From Lineus longissimus (Eukaryota > Nemertea > Pilidiophora > Heteronemertea > Lineidae): 64,000 nt of DNA. The position numbers and the translations under genes were made by a program. The DNA lies in assembly GCF_910592395.1 (NCBI RefSeq), contig NC_088315.1, forward strand, positions 684,501 to 748,500, in the 5' to 3' direction. Below, piece by piece: positions 1-13,100 of this stretch. Below the pieces are notes generated by a model. That model searched no databases. It saw only the letters and a list, made by a program, of their open reading frames with translations, and was not told the origin of the DNA. Within the stretch, counting starts at the first letter, position 1; the number at the start of each line of letters is the position of its first letter.

Positions 1-1
1 T

Positions 2-1935
2 CCCCCTACCACATCTGGCGCCCATATAGGCTTACCTGGCATGAGGCCACTTCGGCCACCGCCGCCACCAAACATGCCTGATCTGTCAAAACCTCCTCCG
101 GGATATAAAGAACACAAACCTGAAGATCCACGCCATGCTCCCATATTTGACATCATGGAACAAAAAGTGAATATACGAGAAAATAAACCTGGCCAGAAAT
201 CTAGTCCTGGGGATAAAAGTGTGGCAATACAACAAACCTTGCAGTTGTTGAACACTCAAATGGCTATTGCAAATCTGGTGAAAATGAAATCCACGGAAGG
301 TACAAATACAAACTCAAATGATACGTTTAAAGTTCCTGCATTGCCAAAAGGAGGGAAGGGTGCCAAGGATGCGTTTAAGGCACCGTTCCCGGTCGCGGGG
401 AAAAAAGATAAAGAGGTGACAAATTCTGTGAATGATGGCGTGGAGGTTATAGAAATGGATGTCGCATCTCCTGAGGATGATTATGGTTTCTCATTCTCAC
501 CGCCGCCCCTCGACGATGATGATGTTAAAGTGAATAACAAATCATCAACAAAGGAAAATGACAAACGTCCGATGAAGGGGAAGGATAAAAAAGACACCAA
601 GACGCATCGTAAGAATAAAAAGGTGAAAGATACCGGTGGGAAAGGCAAGCAGTTTGATTGGTTGCCGCAGCCAGAGGAACCATCATCTGCCGTCGAGCTA
701 GACAAGCAAGAGAAGGTACGGGTAAGATTTCCCTAATTTGCTTTTCTGTAACCTCTTTATTTTTGTGAGCCAAATATTTCACCAGAGGGGATAAAGCCCA
801 ATTTTTAGGGGTGCAAAATTGTTTCAATGTTGGAAAGGGGATTTGTCCGTAGAAATTAGTGAAAATGAAATCTGAAAATGAAGTATTTGCCGACTTAAAG
901 AAGGTTTTGACAAATATGGCTGCGAAAATCAAGGGTTTTTCAATGTTTCTTTTGCTGTTTGTTTCATGTCTTGTTCGTGCTTTCCCTTTTGTAAATGTTT
1001 AACTTCTGATAGTAAAGTGACTTAAGAATCCTAAGATAGTTTTCCCATCATGGCGAGGTTGACTGATGGAAATATTAGACTACACTCCACGTGTGACACA
1101 GGTGACGCCAGTGCTCATGGAGTCAATGTGGAATAAATTGATATCTATCCCTAGCGACTAGTCATGTGTTTGATCCTGTTTCAGTTCCATTGTCTCATTG
1201 ACTCGTCATGTGTTTGATCCTGTTTCAGTTCCATTGTCTCATTGACTCGTCATGTGTTTGATCCTGTTTCAGTTCATGAAGAAGCTAAACCGCCAGGAAC
1301 GTGTCATTGAGGAATGTAAACTTGCCATCAAGCCATTCTACGCCAGCAAGAAAGTCACCAAGGAGGAATACAAGGAAATACTTAGAAAATGTGTACCAAA
1401 GGTAACTTTCATCTATCAGTAATAACAGCAATATTTCTAGTTCCAAGTCAGGAACTGCTCATATTGAGAAGTGTGCTGGCACAGTGCAAGGGTGTTCAAT
1501 TTGCGATTGGAAGGTCATGGGTTTAAGTCTTGGCAGGTGCCAACCTTTCAACAGGCCCGAGGCGCCAAGTGTAGCTCAGTATGCCCACGCCTTGGTTTCT
1601 AGATAAGGCTGGGGGTGAATGTAAAGCACTTTGAGACAGTACTGTGGACAGTATACAGAGTGCTATAGAAGAATGTATTTCATATCATTGGCAAACATTC
1701 CTAAAACCCAGATTGACTTTTTCAGATCTGTCACAGTAAAAGTGGGGACATAAACCCGGCAAAGATCAAATCGTTCGTGGAATCATATGCTCTGAAAATG
1801 CAACAGGCTAGAAAGTATGACAAAAAGGCATCTCCAAAACCAGCCGCAACAAACACAGCTCGAGTCGGGAAAGTCGCCGGAAAAGTTAGCAAGAAATCTC
1901 CTTCTAAACAATCTATAAAGAAAAAGAAGTTATAG
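2..1935 (+). CDS. PHRF1/SCAF1-family C-terminal region, 5'-partial, 3 exons
   Basis: The 3' end of a gene entering from the left edge. Coding exons are 2-721, 1273-1401 and 1726-1935 (TAG). All junctions are phase 0; the first donor could also be at 715. The first exon is open to the edge and encodes Pro-rich, then Lys- and acid-rich low-complexity sequence. Exons 2 and 3 encode the recognisable part: [13 protein letters not shown], then [18 protein letters not shown], then [20 protein letters not shown], ending in a basic Lys/Ser/Pro tail. That block closes the PHRF1 and SCAF1 family of RNA polymerase II-associated nuclear proteins. The RING, PHD or RS parts would lie left of the window, so I cannot decide which member it is. 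The PHRF1-like choice is weakly favoured because it is the broader invertebrate form (inference). Likely role: transcription or splicing coupling in the nucleus. Confidence 0.72.
1156..1274 (+). repeat. 44-bp tandem repeat carrying the splice acceptor
   Basis: Units at 1156-1199, 1200-1243 and a partial third from 1244 are nearly identical. Each contains GATCCTGTTTCAG, so candidate acceptors end at 1184, 1228 and 1272. Only the last opens into the conserved MKKLNRQER exon. Confidence 0.9.
1470..1685 (+). repeat. Probable tRNA-derived SINE in gene 1 intron 2
   Basis: An A-box-like TGGCACAGTGCAAGGGTG is followed by a B-box-like GGTCATGGGTTTAAGTCTTG at tRNA-like spacing. The 3' part has GTAAAGCACTTTGAG and GTGCTATAGAAGAATGTATT, the kind of tail seen in many invertebrate SINEs. 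It lies wholly within the intron 1402-1725. The family is not identified and the boundaries are approximate. Confidence 0.55.
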
Positions 1936-4555
1936 CAGAGTGTGTTATTTTAGCCAATGGTTTAATTGACGCACATTTCTTTGGTTTGAAGGATTTTTCT
2001 GTGTGGCGTGACATCCTCATCCTTAGACAGTTCTCTTCTTTCATTCCGTTTTAACCCCTGGATGGCTGAGTTGGTGCTGTGTATTGGCAAAATCTCAGTT
2101 CAGTAACGTAAATATGGATAAGACATTACTTTTCTCACAGTTGATTGGACTATTATTCAGTCCTCCAAGGGTTAAAGCTACTATTGTTTGAGAGAAGTTG
2201 GAGAGGATGAAATAGGAAATAGGCGGAGCACTTGGATACCAGTGACTGTCGTTATTTTCAATTGGAAGGATTTCTGTGGATTACGTTTGCTGGGTGTTCT
2301 GACCTATGGTGGCTAAAGAAATGTGCCTGGCTTTCTGCTTATTTCCGTTAAGGATGCGGCTTCGATATGACTGACAGAAACCCAACTGCATTTATGAAGA
2401 GACTGCTTTGTATGTATCTAGCCGCCTGGGCCACGTTTTGTTGAACGTGTTCTGCAATCAGATTGTCTTAGCTTGGATTGGCTCAGTAACGTACACGGGA
2501 AAGGTGAAGACAGCTAAACCATGTGGCTTCACCTTTGCTGTGTATGCTGTCCTTTGACAATCCCTTAGGGTGTTACTCTTTGTTTTATTTATGTTTTTTC
2601 TTTGATTTGCACGACAAAGAAAATCAATTGTGATGAACTTCCTTGAAGGAATGTTATGATAATTGTATTTTGGCAACTGAAGTACTCGTGTAATTTGGGG
2701 AAGTTTGTCATCAACTTAGATAACCCGGTACCAACCAACATACTCTCTTTAGAAATAAGGATAGACAGTTGATGTTGTGGAAAGTGTGCCCCATGGTGAA
2801 AGGAGATAGTATCTATTTTCCACATCTGACATTGAATGTTCAATGAAATGATTACGTATGTGAAACTTTACTGTGCAACGTGTTGAAATATACTATGGTC
2901 AGAAGCAGTCCAACTTGGAACCTCTGCCTTCCTGATCAGCTCGGCAGACCGATTGCAAAATAATGTGTCCACTACTTGGTTCAGATTGTCCTAGCTATCA
3001 TGGATGGGAAGGTGGAGGTACATGTAGAGTGCAGTCCAAACTTGCTTATTGCTTCTTTAGGCCTAATCTTAACCCTGGCTACATGTTGCAATTTCTGTTA
3101 CCAGGCCAATTTCTTTAATTCCTCATGTGGTTGTGATGTGATCAAACAGTCTGTCTACCTTGGGGGGGGGGGGGGGGGGGGTGATAGTTATGCAAGCTAA
3201 GTGATGTTTGAGATTTTCCCACCTTGGTGTACAACCTTCCAAACCTGTTCCTGGTGATTTGTTTGTTTGACAGGCTGGTCACACCGTGTTTTTCATGTTG
3301 ACCCGTTGACTTGACTGATCATGTGTCGTTTCTGTACATATCTTTCTCAAAGTGTCCTGAATAACTTGTCTCTCTCAAATGACTACAGTGATGAGGACCA
3401 ACGTGTTGATTCAAGTTGGCGCAGAAATGAATCCGGGAGATGAGATAAGTCTCCCTGTCCTGTTGTGAGACTCCTTCATCACATAACATATTAGAATATG
3501 CATGTGTAGAGCTTGGTGTCAAACAAAGCTTTCTCTCCCCTGTCTGTGGCGGTTCTATCATTTCATAAAGGCATCAGTTTTTGTCTTCTCTTTCCTTGTG
3601 AAGTTGGTTGGGTCTTACATCAGGATAAGTGATCTCTTGACACTTGGCCAAGCTGGAGGTTGAGGCTTGACTGAAACCTTGTGGTGGGATGCTTAGTACA
3701 CAGATGGAATAAATCATGTAAATTATGAGACAGTGTTGTGTGAAACATAAATAATGTACACAGACAGATCATGTTGTATGGATTTCTGGGTGTGCGGGAT
3801 GGTGAACAATGGACAGTTGTACATCAACAAAGCTGAAGCAAGGCTATTTACCTCTAGATCCTTTTGTCAGGCATGTTGTCACAAGGAAGGCTGTTCAGGT
3901 GAAGCCACTCTTTCATGTCTGGTTCAACAGAGATCAGTGTTTTGGGTTCGCTGAAGGACAAAAGAATCTGAAGTTACTTGGTCCTTTTTGCATATAAGCG
4001 AGTTAATCTCAACCTCCCAGTATGTACTCCTAATCTGATTATCTGTCCCTGTATAGTTATGTTTGTGAAAGAATAAACCATGATTTTAAGTACAACTGCT
4101 CTTATCAATTATTACATCAGTGTCCAGCACAACACTGCCAGACTTGATACAATGTGTGATGCATCCTGAGCACTGGCCAGAATGTCACAACCCGAGACCA
4201 CCACTGTCACAACCAGGGACCAACGTTAGAACAACTCGTGTCGCTTGGATGGAGCACCTTGGACTCTATATACGTCAGGACATCACAATCTAAGACCAAC
4301 ATCCGTACCACACTCTTGTTCCAATAGGACGTACACATGAACATCAGAGACCAATATTTTGAACACACTGAAGTCGCTGGGACGCATCCTCGGTGACAAT
4401 ACCCGTTATGTCTTTACTATCTCAATATGAGGACAACATTTGTGTCACTGGGAGGCACCACTTAGTGACTATACCAGTATTTGTCAGGACATCACAATCT
4501 GAGACAAACTTCAGGCCGATGTCGCTAGGATGTGATGCTTATCGGGGCGACGCAA
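1936..4555 (+). other. 3' UTR and intergenic sequence after gene 1
   Basis: No supportable coding sequence. The long 3' flank has candidate polyadenylation signals AATAAA near 3708 and 4072. A run of 20 G lies at 3162-3181. Short open frames here have no recognisable content. Confidence 0.5.
3162..3181 (+). repeat. Poly(G) tract, 20 nt
   Basis: An uninterrupted run of 20 guanines. It could form a G-quadruplex on the + strand and is a likely site of length error in sequencing. Confidence 0.95.
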
Positions 4556-4721
4556 CCTGGGCTGAGTTGTTCAAAACCACGTTAGCTTTAACGGAGATGT
4601 TAAGTCTTAACGTGAACATTTCCGCAGTGGGTTTAACTGAAAGAGATAACGTCCTTGAGGAAACTTAACGTAATCGTTAGGGATAACGTGACTTTTGTGC
4701 TTTTGAACAACCGGGTCCAGG
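4556..4721. mobile_element. Small palindromic inverted-repeat element (MITE-like)
   Basis: The ends are inverted copies. CCTGG...GTTGTTCAAAACCACGTTA at the left matches the reverse complement of the right end, TAACGTG...CTTTTGAACAACC...CCAGG. The interior repeats TTAACG motifs on both strands. There is no coding capacity. The size of about 166 bp and the inverted termini fit a non-autonomous foldback or MITE element. Target-site duplications were not clear. Confidence 0.6.
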
Positions 4722-5250
4722 AAGACTAACTTTTGTAGGACAACGCTTCTGCACGGCGGCAATAATCCACTTCCAGCGGACGGTCGATGATAAGCCCGGG
4801 GTGATCAGTGATAGCAACGCGCCAATAGCTTCGTTGTCTCCTCAAATGCAGGGCAAGCCACCCAAATCAGTATTGGACAAGTAAAGATTGTCACGTAGCC
4901 GCGGCAATCCGATATCTATAGCCATTTTGGTCCTTTGATGGCGAAGATCTACATAGATGCAAGACAACCGGCAGTCTTATTAATGTCCCCCTGGCCCTGG
5001 AAGTGATAAGCTCAAAAGGCATGTGCTATAAGGTGCTTTTGACTATATGGTAGCCAATAGCCAAGTCAAAAGTCTGGAGAAGAAATTCTCCTGCATGTTG
5101 AACAGGAGGATTCCTAATTGCAGGAAGCTTGCATTGGCTATATCAATCGATCATATCATAATCCTGCTAGGTATAACAGCTAATCTCACGCAACTGCTAG
5201 CATCGATCACATGATCAACAACATCTCGCAGCCTCTCACGGTATCTGTTC
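4722..5250. other. Intergenic sequence upstream of gene 2
   Basis: I see no gene, repeat family or clear promoter element in this stretch. Confidence 0.4.
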
Positions 5251-5319
5251 TCTCTGACGGGCGTGGCTCATCTCCATAGCTCATTCCTCTCGAGGCATCT
5301 GCCGGTCTAACATTTCCAG
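5251..5319 (+). other. Possible 5' UTR exon of the gelsolin-like gene
   Basis: A consensus donor, CATTTCCAG|GTGAGC, ends at 5319. The first coding exon of gene 2 has its own acceptor (TTTACAG, ending 7087) only 31 bases before the ATG, so a separate upstream non-coding exon must exist. This is the best donor seen. The left boundary is arbitrary. Confidence 0.35.
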
Positions 5320-7087
5320 GTGAGCACTGTACATTTCAATCAATTCCACATACTATAGGCAACTAACTACATCGATTTGATATTATCATGACTGACTTGA
5401 GTTTTCTTAGTACTAGTATGTGTATGCGTACGATATGTCTTGACTCTAATTTCCTTTAATTAGAAAATTGGCCGTTATTCAAGTCCGCATACTTGAACTA
5501 TTCATTGCTTTCTTAAGAGTCTTTCAGAATCCTTTGTCAGGATGCGTGTGCGGATGCTGCTGAAACTGTAAAGTGTATGTTGACTGTCGATTGAATGCCG
5601 AAGTGGCCTTGTTAGTATTTGAATGAGTTTGAGATCTTTTCTTTATACGAAGACAACGGCTTTGTGAGTGATCAGAGACTTCTCTAAGGGATGCTGGTTG
5701 CTGCGGTCGGTGGGTTCCTCACTTCCATTCATGAGTCTTCCAATGTTTATTGAAAGACTCTGATGGAATATAGGCTTTACAATACATCTTCTTGCTTCAG
5801 AAAAACTACCGGTATCATGTCCTAAAAGGTGACCAATACAGAGAAGTTGGTTCCCCCTTCAACAGACCAGTTATCGTACTCTCAGCTTGGTGACCTCTAC
5901 GGTTGATTCCATTAAGGCTATCATAACTCTGTAGTATATGCCCGTGCAAAATTGAGCAGACTCCTGCCATGGGCTCTCCTGGCGTTTCCTGATCGAGTGA
6001 TTCATGCGTTTGCTATTTCCAGTCAGGTTTCTCATGATGGTAAAGTGTTGCTCTGTCTGCAACCAGGTTGGCCTACACATGAGGTCTACATTCAATTCAT
6101 AGCACTGGCTGGCCTTGATGGTTTTGAGCAGACGATAAACAAAGTTCAGAGGTTCAGTCGTCTGCTAGAACAGACGGAGAATGGAAGGGGAGACTCTGGC
6201 TGACATGAATACGATATCAAAAAAGCTCAACCTCTTAATCAATGACACCCGTAGGACTGACAGATGTTGTTCTTAATAATGGGGTATCCTCATTACACGG
6301 GTCAAATTATAAAGAAGTGACCCATTTGGCACCAAAATCAGCGAGGACGTCCTGCTTTAATACAGAGGTGGCCGCCAATAATATATAGTATCGTGCATAG
6401 CTTGTCCATTCAAGTTTCTTTAAGTCGAACACTGCTGGCAAGAATCTTTGTGTCTCCATCCACAACTCTGAACACAACATGCCTCAGCTGACTCCTCCCA
6501 GAGATAATCCCATAATGCCTGTAACAAACTTCAAGCAGATGATGATATCGATTCAAACGGCCAATCACAAGGTCAATCGATTCGAAGATCGGTTTCTATT
6601 AAAGGGGCAAACTTGTTATCGGTTGTGACGAGATGTGGTGGGACGGGGCGCCAAGTTGGGTGCGTATACTGGGTGACATGAAACCGCCAGCGCCAACCTC
6701 ACTTCCAGTATTGCTGGTCACGAAGAGTTTGGTCGGCGGCGCACCAATCCACATGGTATCAGCAGACATTCTGTCTGCCTATCCTACAGTCTGTGGCAGA
6801 AGGCAGCATGACAAAGGCTTATCTCATATATCATATTGAAGAAATGCGCAACCTTTTACAAACGACTTGCACATTCCCTGGGGAAACTTCGTGTATGGGT
6901 TTAGTGGCTGAAGAACCACCCACTCCATACCACACTGTTTTTATGCAAGGGAGCTGTATGCCATCCTTATCAAATACTTGTTTACGCGCTTTCGTCTGAT
7001 GCTGTATGTAAGTAGGCTATTATTGGAACCCTTACACGTTTGTTTCTCCTAGACGGGTAACTTAATCACTATGCGCTTTCTTTACAG
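5320..7087 (+). other. Probable 5' UTR intron of gene 2
   Basis: No coding exon or recognisable repeat was found in these 1.8 kb. The right end is a good pyrimidine tract and acceptor (CTTTCTTTACAG). Promoter or enhancer content cannot be judged by eye. Confidence 0.35.
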
Positions 7088-7118
7088 GTTCGGCTAGAGA
7101 AACATTCATATCATCGCC

Positions 7119-10100
7119 ATGACGGGTAAGTTATCATCGAAACGTCTGTAGCTTCATGTAAGATACAACTTGCTACTCAAAGGATGCAATGAACAATCCC
7201 TGGATAATATATAATACGGGTAACATGCAGGGTTCATGTTGAAGGAGGTTACCTTAACTGATACGTGGAATTAACCCCCTCTACTATATACCCCAGAACC
7301 GAGCACCCTATACATCTGCAGAATCGTATGGAAAAAGGAATCCTGGGGTGGCCTATTTGTCTCTCGGTCGCAGTTATTGAGAGGGTCGAGTTGAAAATAA
7401 GGAGTTTACGTTGGTTTGCTGATGCCTTGCATGTGACACCATTTCATGAAAGAAACGTTACCACGAGGTTATTTCTGTAACCATAAGCCACGCCTAGAGA
7501 TGAATGTAAGGCTAGGTTATCCAGCTATTGTCTCCACTCTAATGTCTACATTAATCAATAAAAGTGATTGTGGCGATGCACAAGTTTTATTCATAGCAAC
7601 CAAGGGACAATTATTCATTGTTTATTGCAAGTTTTTTTCCCTGCAGTATGTTGTAGAGATCTAGAAGTGGCAGCCGGGCGGTGCAGTATAAGCTTCGAGC
7701 TGTGGTAGCTTACCATTTTATCAGATGGCTGAGAATGCTAAAGATAGCTGCCTCCAGCAGTGTACGTGTATATTGCTACAGCTGCTTCTTACCTGGCTGT
7801 ACGCACAGGTATCTTGATGGAACTTTACTCCAAGGATGGGAAGGTAGAACCACTCACTGCTACTCTCCAAACAAACTCTTGGTAACTCCTTCAGCAGTGT
7901 TTAGACTGGTTACTCTTAGGTAACTCATCTTTTTTTTCTCCAGGGCTCGTAAAGCAAAAGAAGTATGACTGGAAGGATTCCAACCTGTCCTTGTTCGGCA
8001 GCAAACTCGAGAAGGACATCAAACGTAAGTCTAGCCAGCCTCGCGCAGATTCATGTCACTGTCTTTTACCAGGCCAACAGGCCTGAATGGACAAAGACCA
8101 AAAAGAACAACATCGTCTTGCCTTGTAGTGTGAAAGATCGGTGCTACAACAACGATAGAGCAATGACGTTATGACATTGTAGTACTCGTTTACGAATTTA
8201 GTAACTTTGGATCTGCTACATGCCGCAGGGAAAGACGTATTTGATTGTTTGCATTTATCTGTCGTTAACAGAGGCAGCAGCTGAGACCGAAAAGGCCTGG
8301 CATGTGGTGAATGCCGAGGATAAAGCCGGCCTGTTCATCTGGAGGATTGTGGTGAGTTGACACATTGAAGTTCACGATCTATTTTGGTTGAGGACGCTGG
8401 TACTTTAGTATGCCAGGACAGGTCAGTTTGATGTCTAAATGGTTTTCCTGTTCGCCGTAAAGGACGACACTCGGTTCTGTGACTTGAATTTGTGCGAGTC
8501 TGTGGATGCAATATGCATCGCAAGACTGATACCTGTTTCTCTTGGTGGGAAGGTAATCTAGGGTTAGGTGACATACTTTAGGATAGGGATGTGATGAAAC
8601 TGCACTGTCCGTTCCGAGAGTCGAACCCAGTAGCTCCAACGACGCTCTATATATCCAGACGGGTCTCTTCGTATCACTAAATAAACCATCTTGACCACTA
8701 ATGTTTTGAGATCGCTAAGTCACTCACCCAGTTTGTGGATGCCGATAGTCTCTATAGTGGTGACGACAATGCGTGAGAGACAGGATGACATAAACTTGCT
8801 TGATTAACTTTCAGAAATTCGTACCCACCCCATGGGCCAAGGAGGAATACGGCAGCTTTTACAACGGGGACAGTTACATCATTCTGAACGTGAGTTACAG
8901 AGTTTGTTAGCGAGATCATCAATCTTTTATTGAAGCAGATATATCAAACCAACGATACTTACTCCATCGACTTCTACTCACTTAGAAATAGCAGAATTTA
9001 GTCGTTTTCGAATTGGATGATTAATTCCTTCTCCTCAAATGGTTTTGTGTCTAACCCACTCAACAACAACTGACTTTATTATCTTTTCTCCAGAAATACC
9101 AAAAGGAGGGCGAGGAAGACTGGGAATACGATGTCCACTTTTGGATCGGTGCCCACAGCACACAGGTATGTAACACAAGTTATGGGTGCCTTATGATGGC
9201 CCGAGAAGACTACATATCTTCTCGTTCCTCTGGATCTTACAACACGGCTCGATACCCCTGTTGCCCAAGCCATCTTGGACAAGTAATCACATGTATGAAA
9301 AGATGCACCGGTATGAGATGTATTTAGGAGATTGCATACATAGCCTAGCCTATACCAGGGCAACAACAGAAACCATCCAAGTGTAAGGAAGTAATCTTAC
9401 GACGTGTTTCTCCATGACGTCACTTTACCAAAAACCCTGCATGTAGGTTGCGTGACGATCGCTATGGTTATAAAGAAGCGTTAAGCAACGGTGAATATGC
9501 GCGAACACTGATGAAGAAGATCATCCGAGCTCCATAAAGAAATGGTTCATTTGTAGTAGGCCTACTTGTTTCAAAGTTCGTCGTGTCTAATATTCACTGT
9601 GCTCCTCCTTCAGGACGAGTACGGTACAGCCGCATACAAGACAGTCGAGCTGGACACCTTCCTTAAGGACAAGGCCATCCAGCATCGAGAGGTCCAGAAC
9701 CACGAGTCGGATCTCTTCAAGACCTACTTTGATGAGTTGACGTAGGTATTATAAGACGGGAGTTTTCGCAAAGCCCCTGAAACACCCATACCAACTTCCT
9801 TAGGGAGTTTCGCAAAGCCCCCGAAACGCCAACGCGAATGCTTATCCCATTGTTCGAGCTCCTGATCATGATGTCGGTCAATGAGACAGGCGTTCGAGAT
9901 TGCGTTACAGGCGATCGGCGATTTGCTCCTCAACTCATCCTTCTTCCGAATGAACTGTTTCAGAACACTCGTAAGTGGCGCTGATTCCCCGCGGGTACTA
10001 AAATAGCCCATTAACACGTGAAATACGAGTATTCCTTGTCTTCCAAGACGATAGAGACACTGACTGTGGTCCATTACACAAAAACCTTATCCTTGCAGGA

Positions 10101-13100
10101 TCCTTGATGGTGGCGCGGACAGCGGCTTCCGACATGTTACCCCGGACGTCTACAAGCCCAGGCTGATCCAGATCAAGAAGGAGGATGGAAAGCGGGTCCG
10201 CGCAGATGAGGTGCCCTTCTCGAAAAAGTCCATCAACAGCGATGACGTTTTTGTTCTCGATTTTGGAGAGAAGATCTACCAATTCAATGGAAAGACATGT
10301 AGTATCAAGGAGAAGACAAAGGTTGGTAGGCGAGGCAAAGAGTTTCGTTTGTAATATGGAATTCAGTTCCTGTGCCGCCGCGTTTGGGTCGGCATACTTG
10401 TTCGATATTTTGACGGAAGGTTTCATGTAGACAGGTTCTATTGCGTTTGCCTTCCTGCCGATGATATTTAGACCATGAATTAACCATGTCGTCAATTGCT
10501 ACCAATATTATGAAGGATACGACAGACCAGGGTCGGCTGGACTACAGCTGTAAAAGGGGGTTGGCTTTGAGTCAACGCCAGTCGTGCAGTCCGGAAAAGA
10601 ACCCGTGGCATTGGGGTGTGCCACGTGCAGAGCGGTCGTAGGATACACATCAAGTTTTCGAGCAAAAACCCCACGGACACGCAAGAAACAAATGAAAACC
10701 ACTGCATGTTCGACTCCAATTAAACACTGTTACAAACATGACAAAGTTACCCGTTTCCAGCATACTTATCGTCAAAGTGGGCTGATAACACCATGACTAT
10801 AACCTCAGATTCCTCTCCCTCTAGGCTCAGGCATACGTTCAGAAGCTGCGAGATGCCCACAACGCCAAACTGGATATCACGGACGAGAGCTCATCCGACT
10901 GGAGACAGATCGTAAGTTGAATGGGGAACGTTGAAATCATTGATCCAAGTCAGAGGAGATGCCTTTCACGCTGGTGATGTGTTCGCTTATCCAAGATAAA
11001 CGTCACCCTAATACCAGTAAACGTCTCCTTTTCCCTATCATTCACCTTACAGAGGTGACATGAAGTTGTTTTCAAGAAGAAGTACGTCTGTGATTGATGA
11101 GTGTCATCATGTTGTCATTGCCATTGACAATGTTACTTGGGATGCTTCTATTTGTCACTGGCTGATCAACCACCCAATTACGAGATCTCACAGGGAGGCG
11201 CGTGGTTTTACCAGGTTGTATCTGAACATCTCCCTGTTTGCTTCCAGGAAGAATTCATGTCCCTTATGCCTGACGAGGAGATCGTAGTTGAACCTGAACC
11301 AGAGGGCGCTCCCGACTGCAAGGTTCTTTACCAGTATGTATCATTAGGGCACATGTCTTTATATCAGGGTTTCCTGGTACAGTTGGCGCCGTATTACCTG
11401 CACCTTTTTGATGATACTTTAGTATGCACGATAGTGTTGATGCTTTGTATCACTTAGAGAGTGGGAAAGGCAGAATCTGTATGCCTGAAATCCTTGTCTA
11501 ATTTTCATTCAAGTCCAACTTAAAATGACGAAATTGAAAAACAAGTTAAGGATGATTATAGAAATGTATTTCTTACTCATAGTGACTCTGACAGATGGGA
11601 AATGTATCTAACAGATGAAGTTGCGATATTTCTTGGTGGCCTTGTTGCACTGATGAACAAATTCCTAAAATGTTTGTTTCTTGAGTTCGTTTCGGATATG
11701 AAATCTCAACTATGACACATGATTGCTTCTAGGATTTCTAATGCAGGCAGCGAAGTAGAAACGGGTTTCTTCTGTTGTAAGAAAAGGTAGAGTGGACAGA
11801 CACGTTGTTGTCATGTCCGTGCCTGTCGTGTCAGTGTTGTATGGCCATCTCTTAATGGTAATCACTTGTATCCTGAAACAAAAACATTGAAAACCAAAAA
11901 CGAAGTACCAATATGAATATCTCACTTAGTGAAAATCTACCAGGTTCTGGGGTGGGGCAATCAAATCACGTCATATTTCGAGCTGCATGATGAAATTCAC
12001 CTCAGCTTAAAGTTGACATGCATGCATAAAACCCCTAACGTCCAAGTTAGAAAAAACAAACGCCCGACCACCAAGCGACCAACTGCACTTGAAACATGAT
12101 AGACACCCAGCGACTGATCTCACTTGACTGCACAAACGACAACACAGAGACGCTCTCGTGAAAATAGAAGATAAAAATACTCCTCGAGCGGGTTCGAACT
12201 CGGAACCATCGACACTTGGTCGTTGCTGCCTTCCCCACCATGCCATGAAGCCGTTGTTGTGAATCAACATATTTTTCAGATTTTCTTTCACGTACAAGCT
12301 TGACAGAATGGCGTCTTTGGTGCCATCCGTACCATTTTGAGTTTCAAAGTGGCCTTTAAAAATATTGGCAAAATGAATTCATAAGATACATAATCAGGAG
12401 ATGAACATGACACCCTGTGAGGATTATAGGAGCACGCAGCTATTTTTCGAGTTTTAACGACGCAAAAGAATTTCTCGTTTTGCTGGTATTAAAACCATTC
12501 GTGTAATGAGGAACGTTTTGATGAGATGGCATTCGAAGTACTAATCTGCATAGCAGCGCTCTGTTGACGAAAACGGTAGCGCCACTGCGGCCTGATGGTA
12601 GTCTATCATCTGAGGGCATTTGAAACTTTGGCTGACCGGTCGTTCAAAACATGGCGGACGGGCGTTAGCACTTTCCGGAAGGGTTTTGGGCATGCGTGTC
12701 AGCTTTAAAAGTGTATTATCACTGGCAACAAATCATCCACTATACATGTTAAGTCAAATCACAGGAGACCACCATGTATTACATGAAACAGCGCCACAAC
12801 CTACTGGCATGACTGGTGAATACTTCAATGTTTCTATCACAAGATTCTCCAAAATGTCACTGGTCGATATTTCGTATTTCTTGATGAACTTTCATTCTCA
12901 CGTATCCTCAGTTATGGAGACAGTAGATTCAAACGGTCTAAATAAGCATGTCTTCCAAACACAATTTCAACTTCCTCCCTCACTTACAGAGTTTTATGCT
13001 TGCAGAGTATCGGACAAGAGCGGGTCTCTGGTTATTACCAAGGTTGCAGAGGGCAGTTTGAACAAGGGAATGCTGAAACGTGAGGTAAGAGGAAAATTTA

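Noticed and set aside
9998-10495. 165-residue minus-strand frame
   Set aside because: It overlaps exon 7 of the gelsolin-like gene on the opposite strand, has no recognisable content and fits no splice model.
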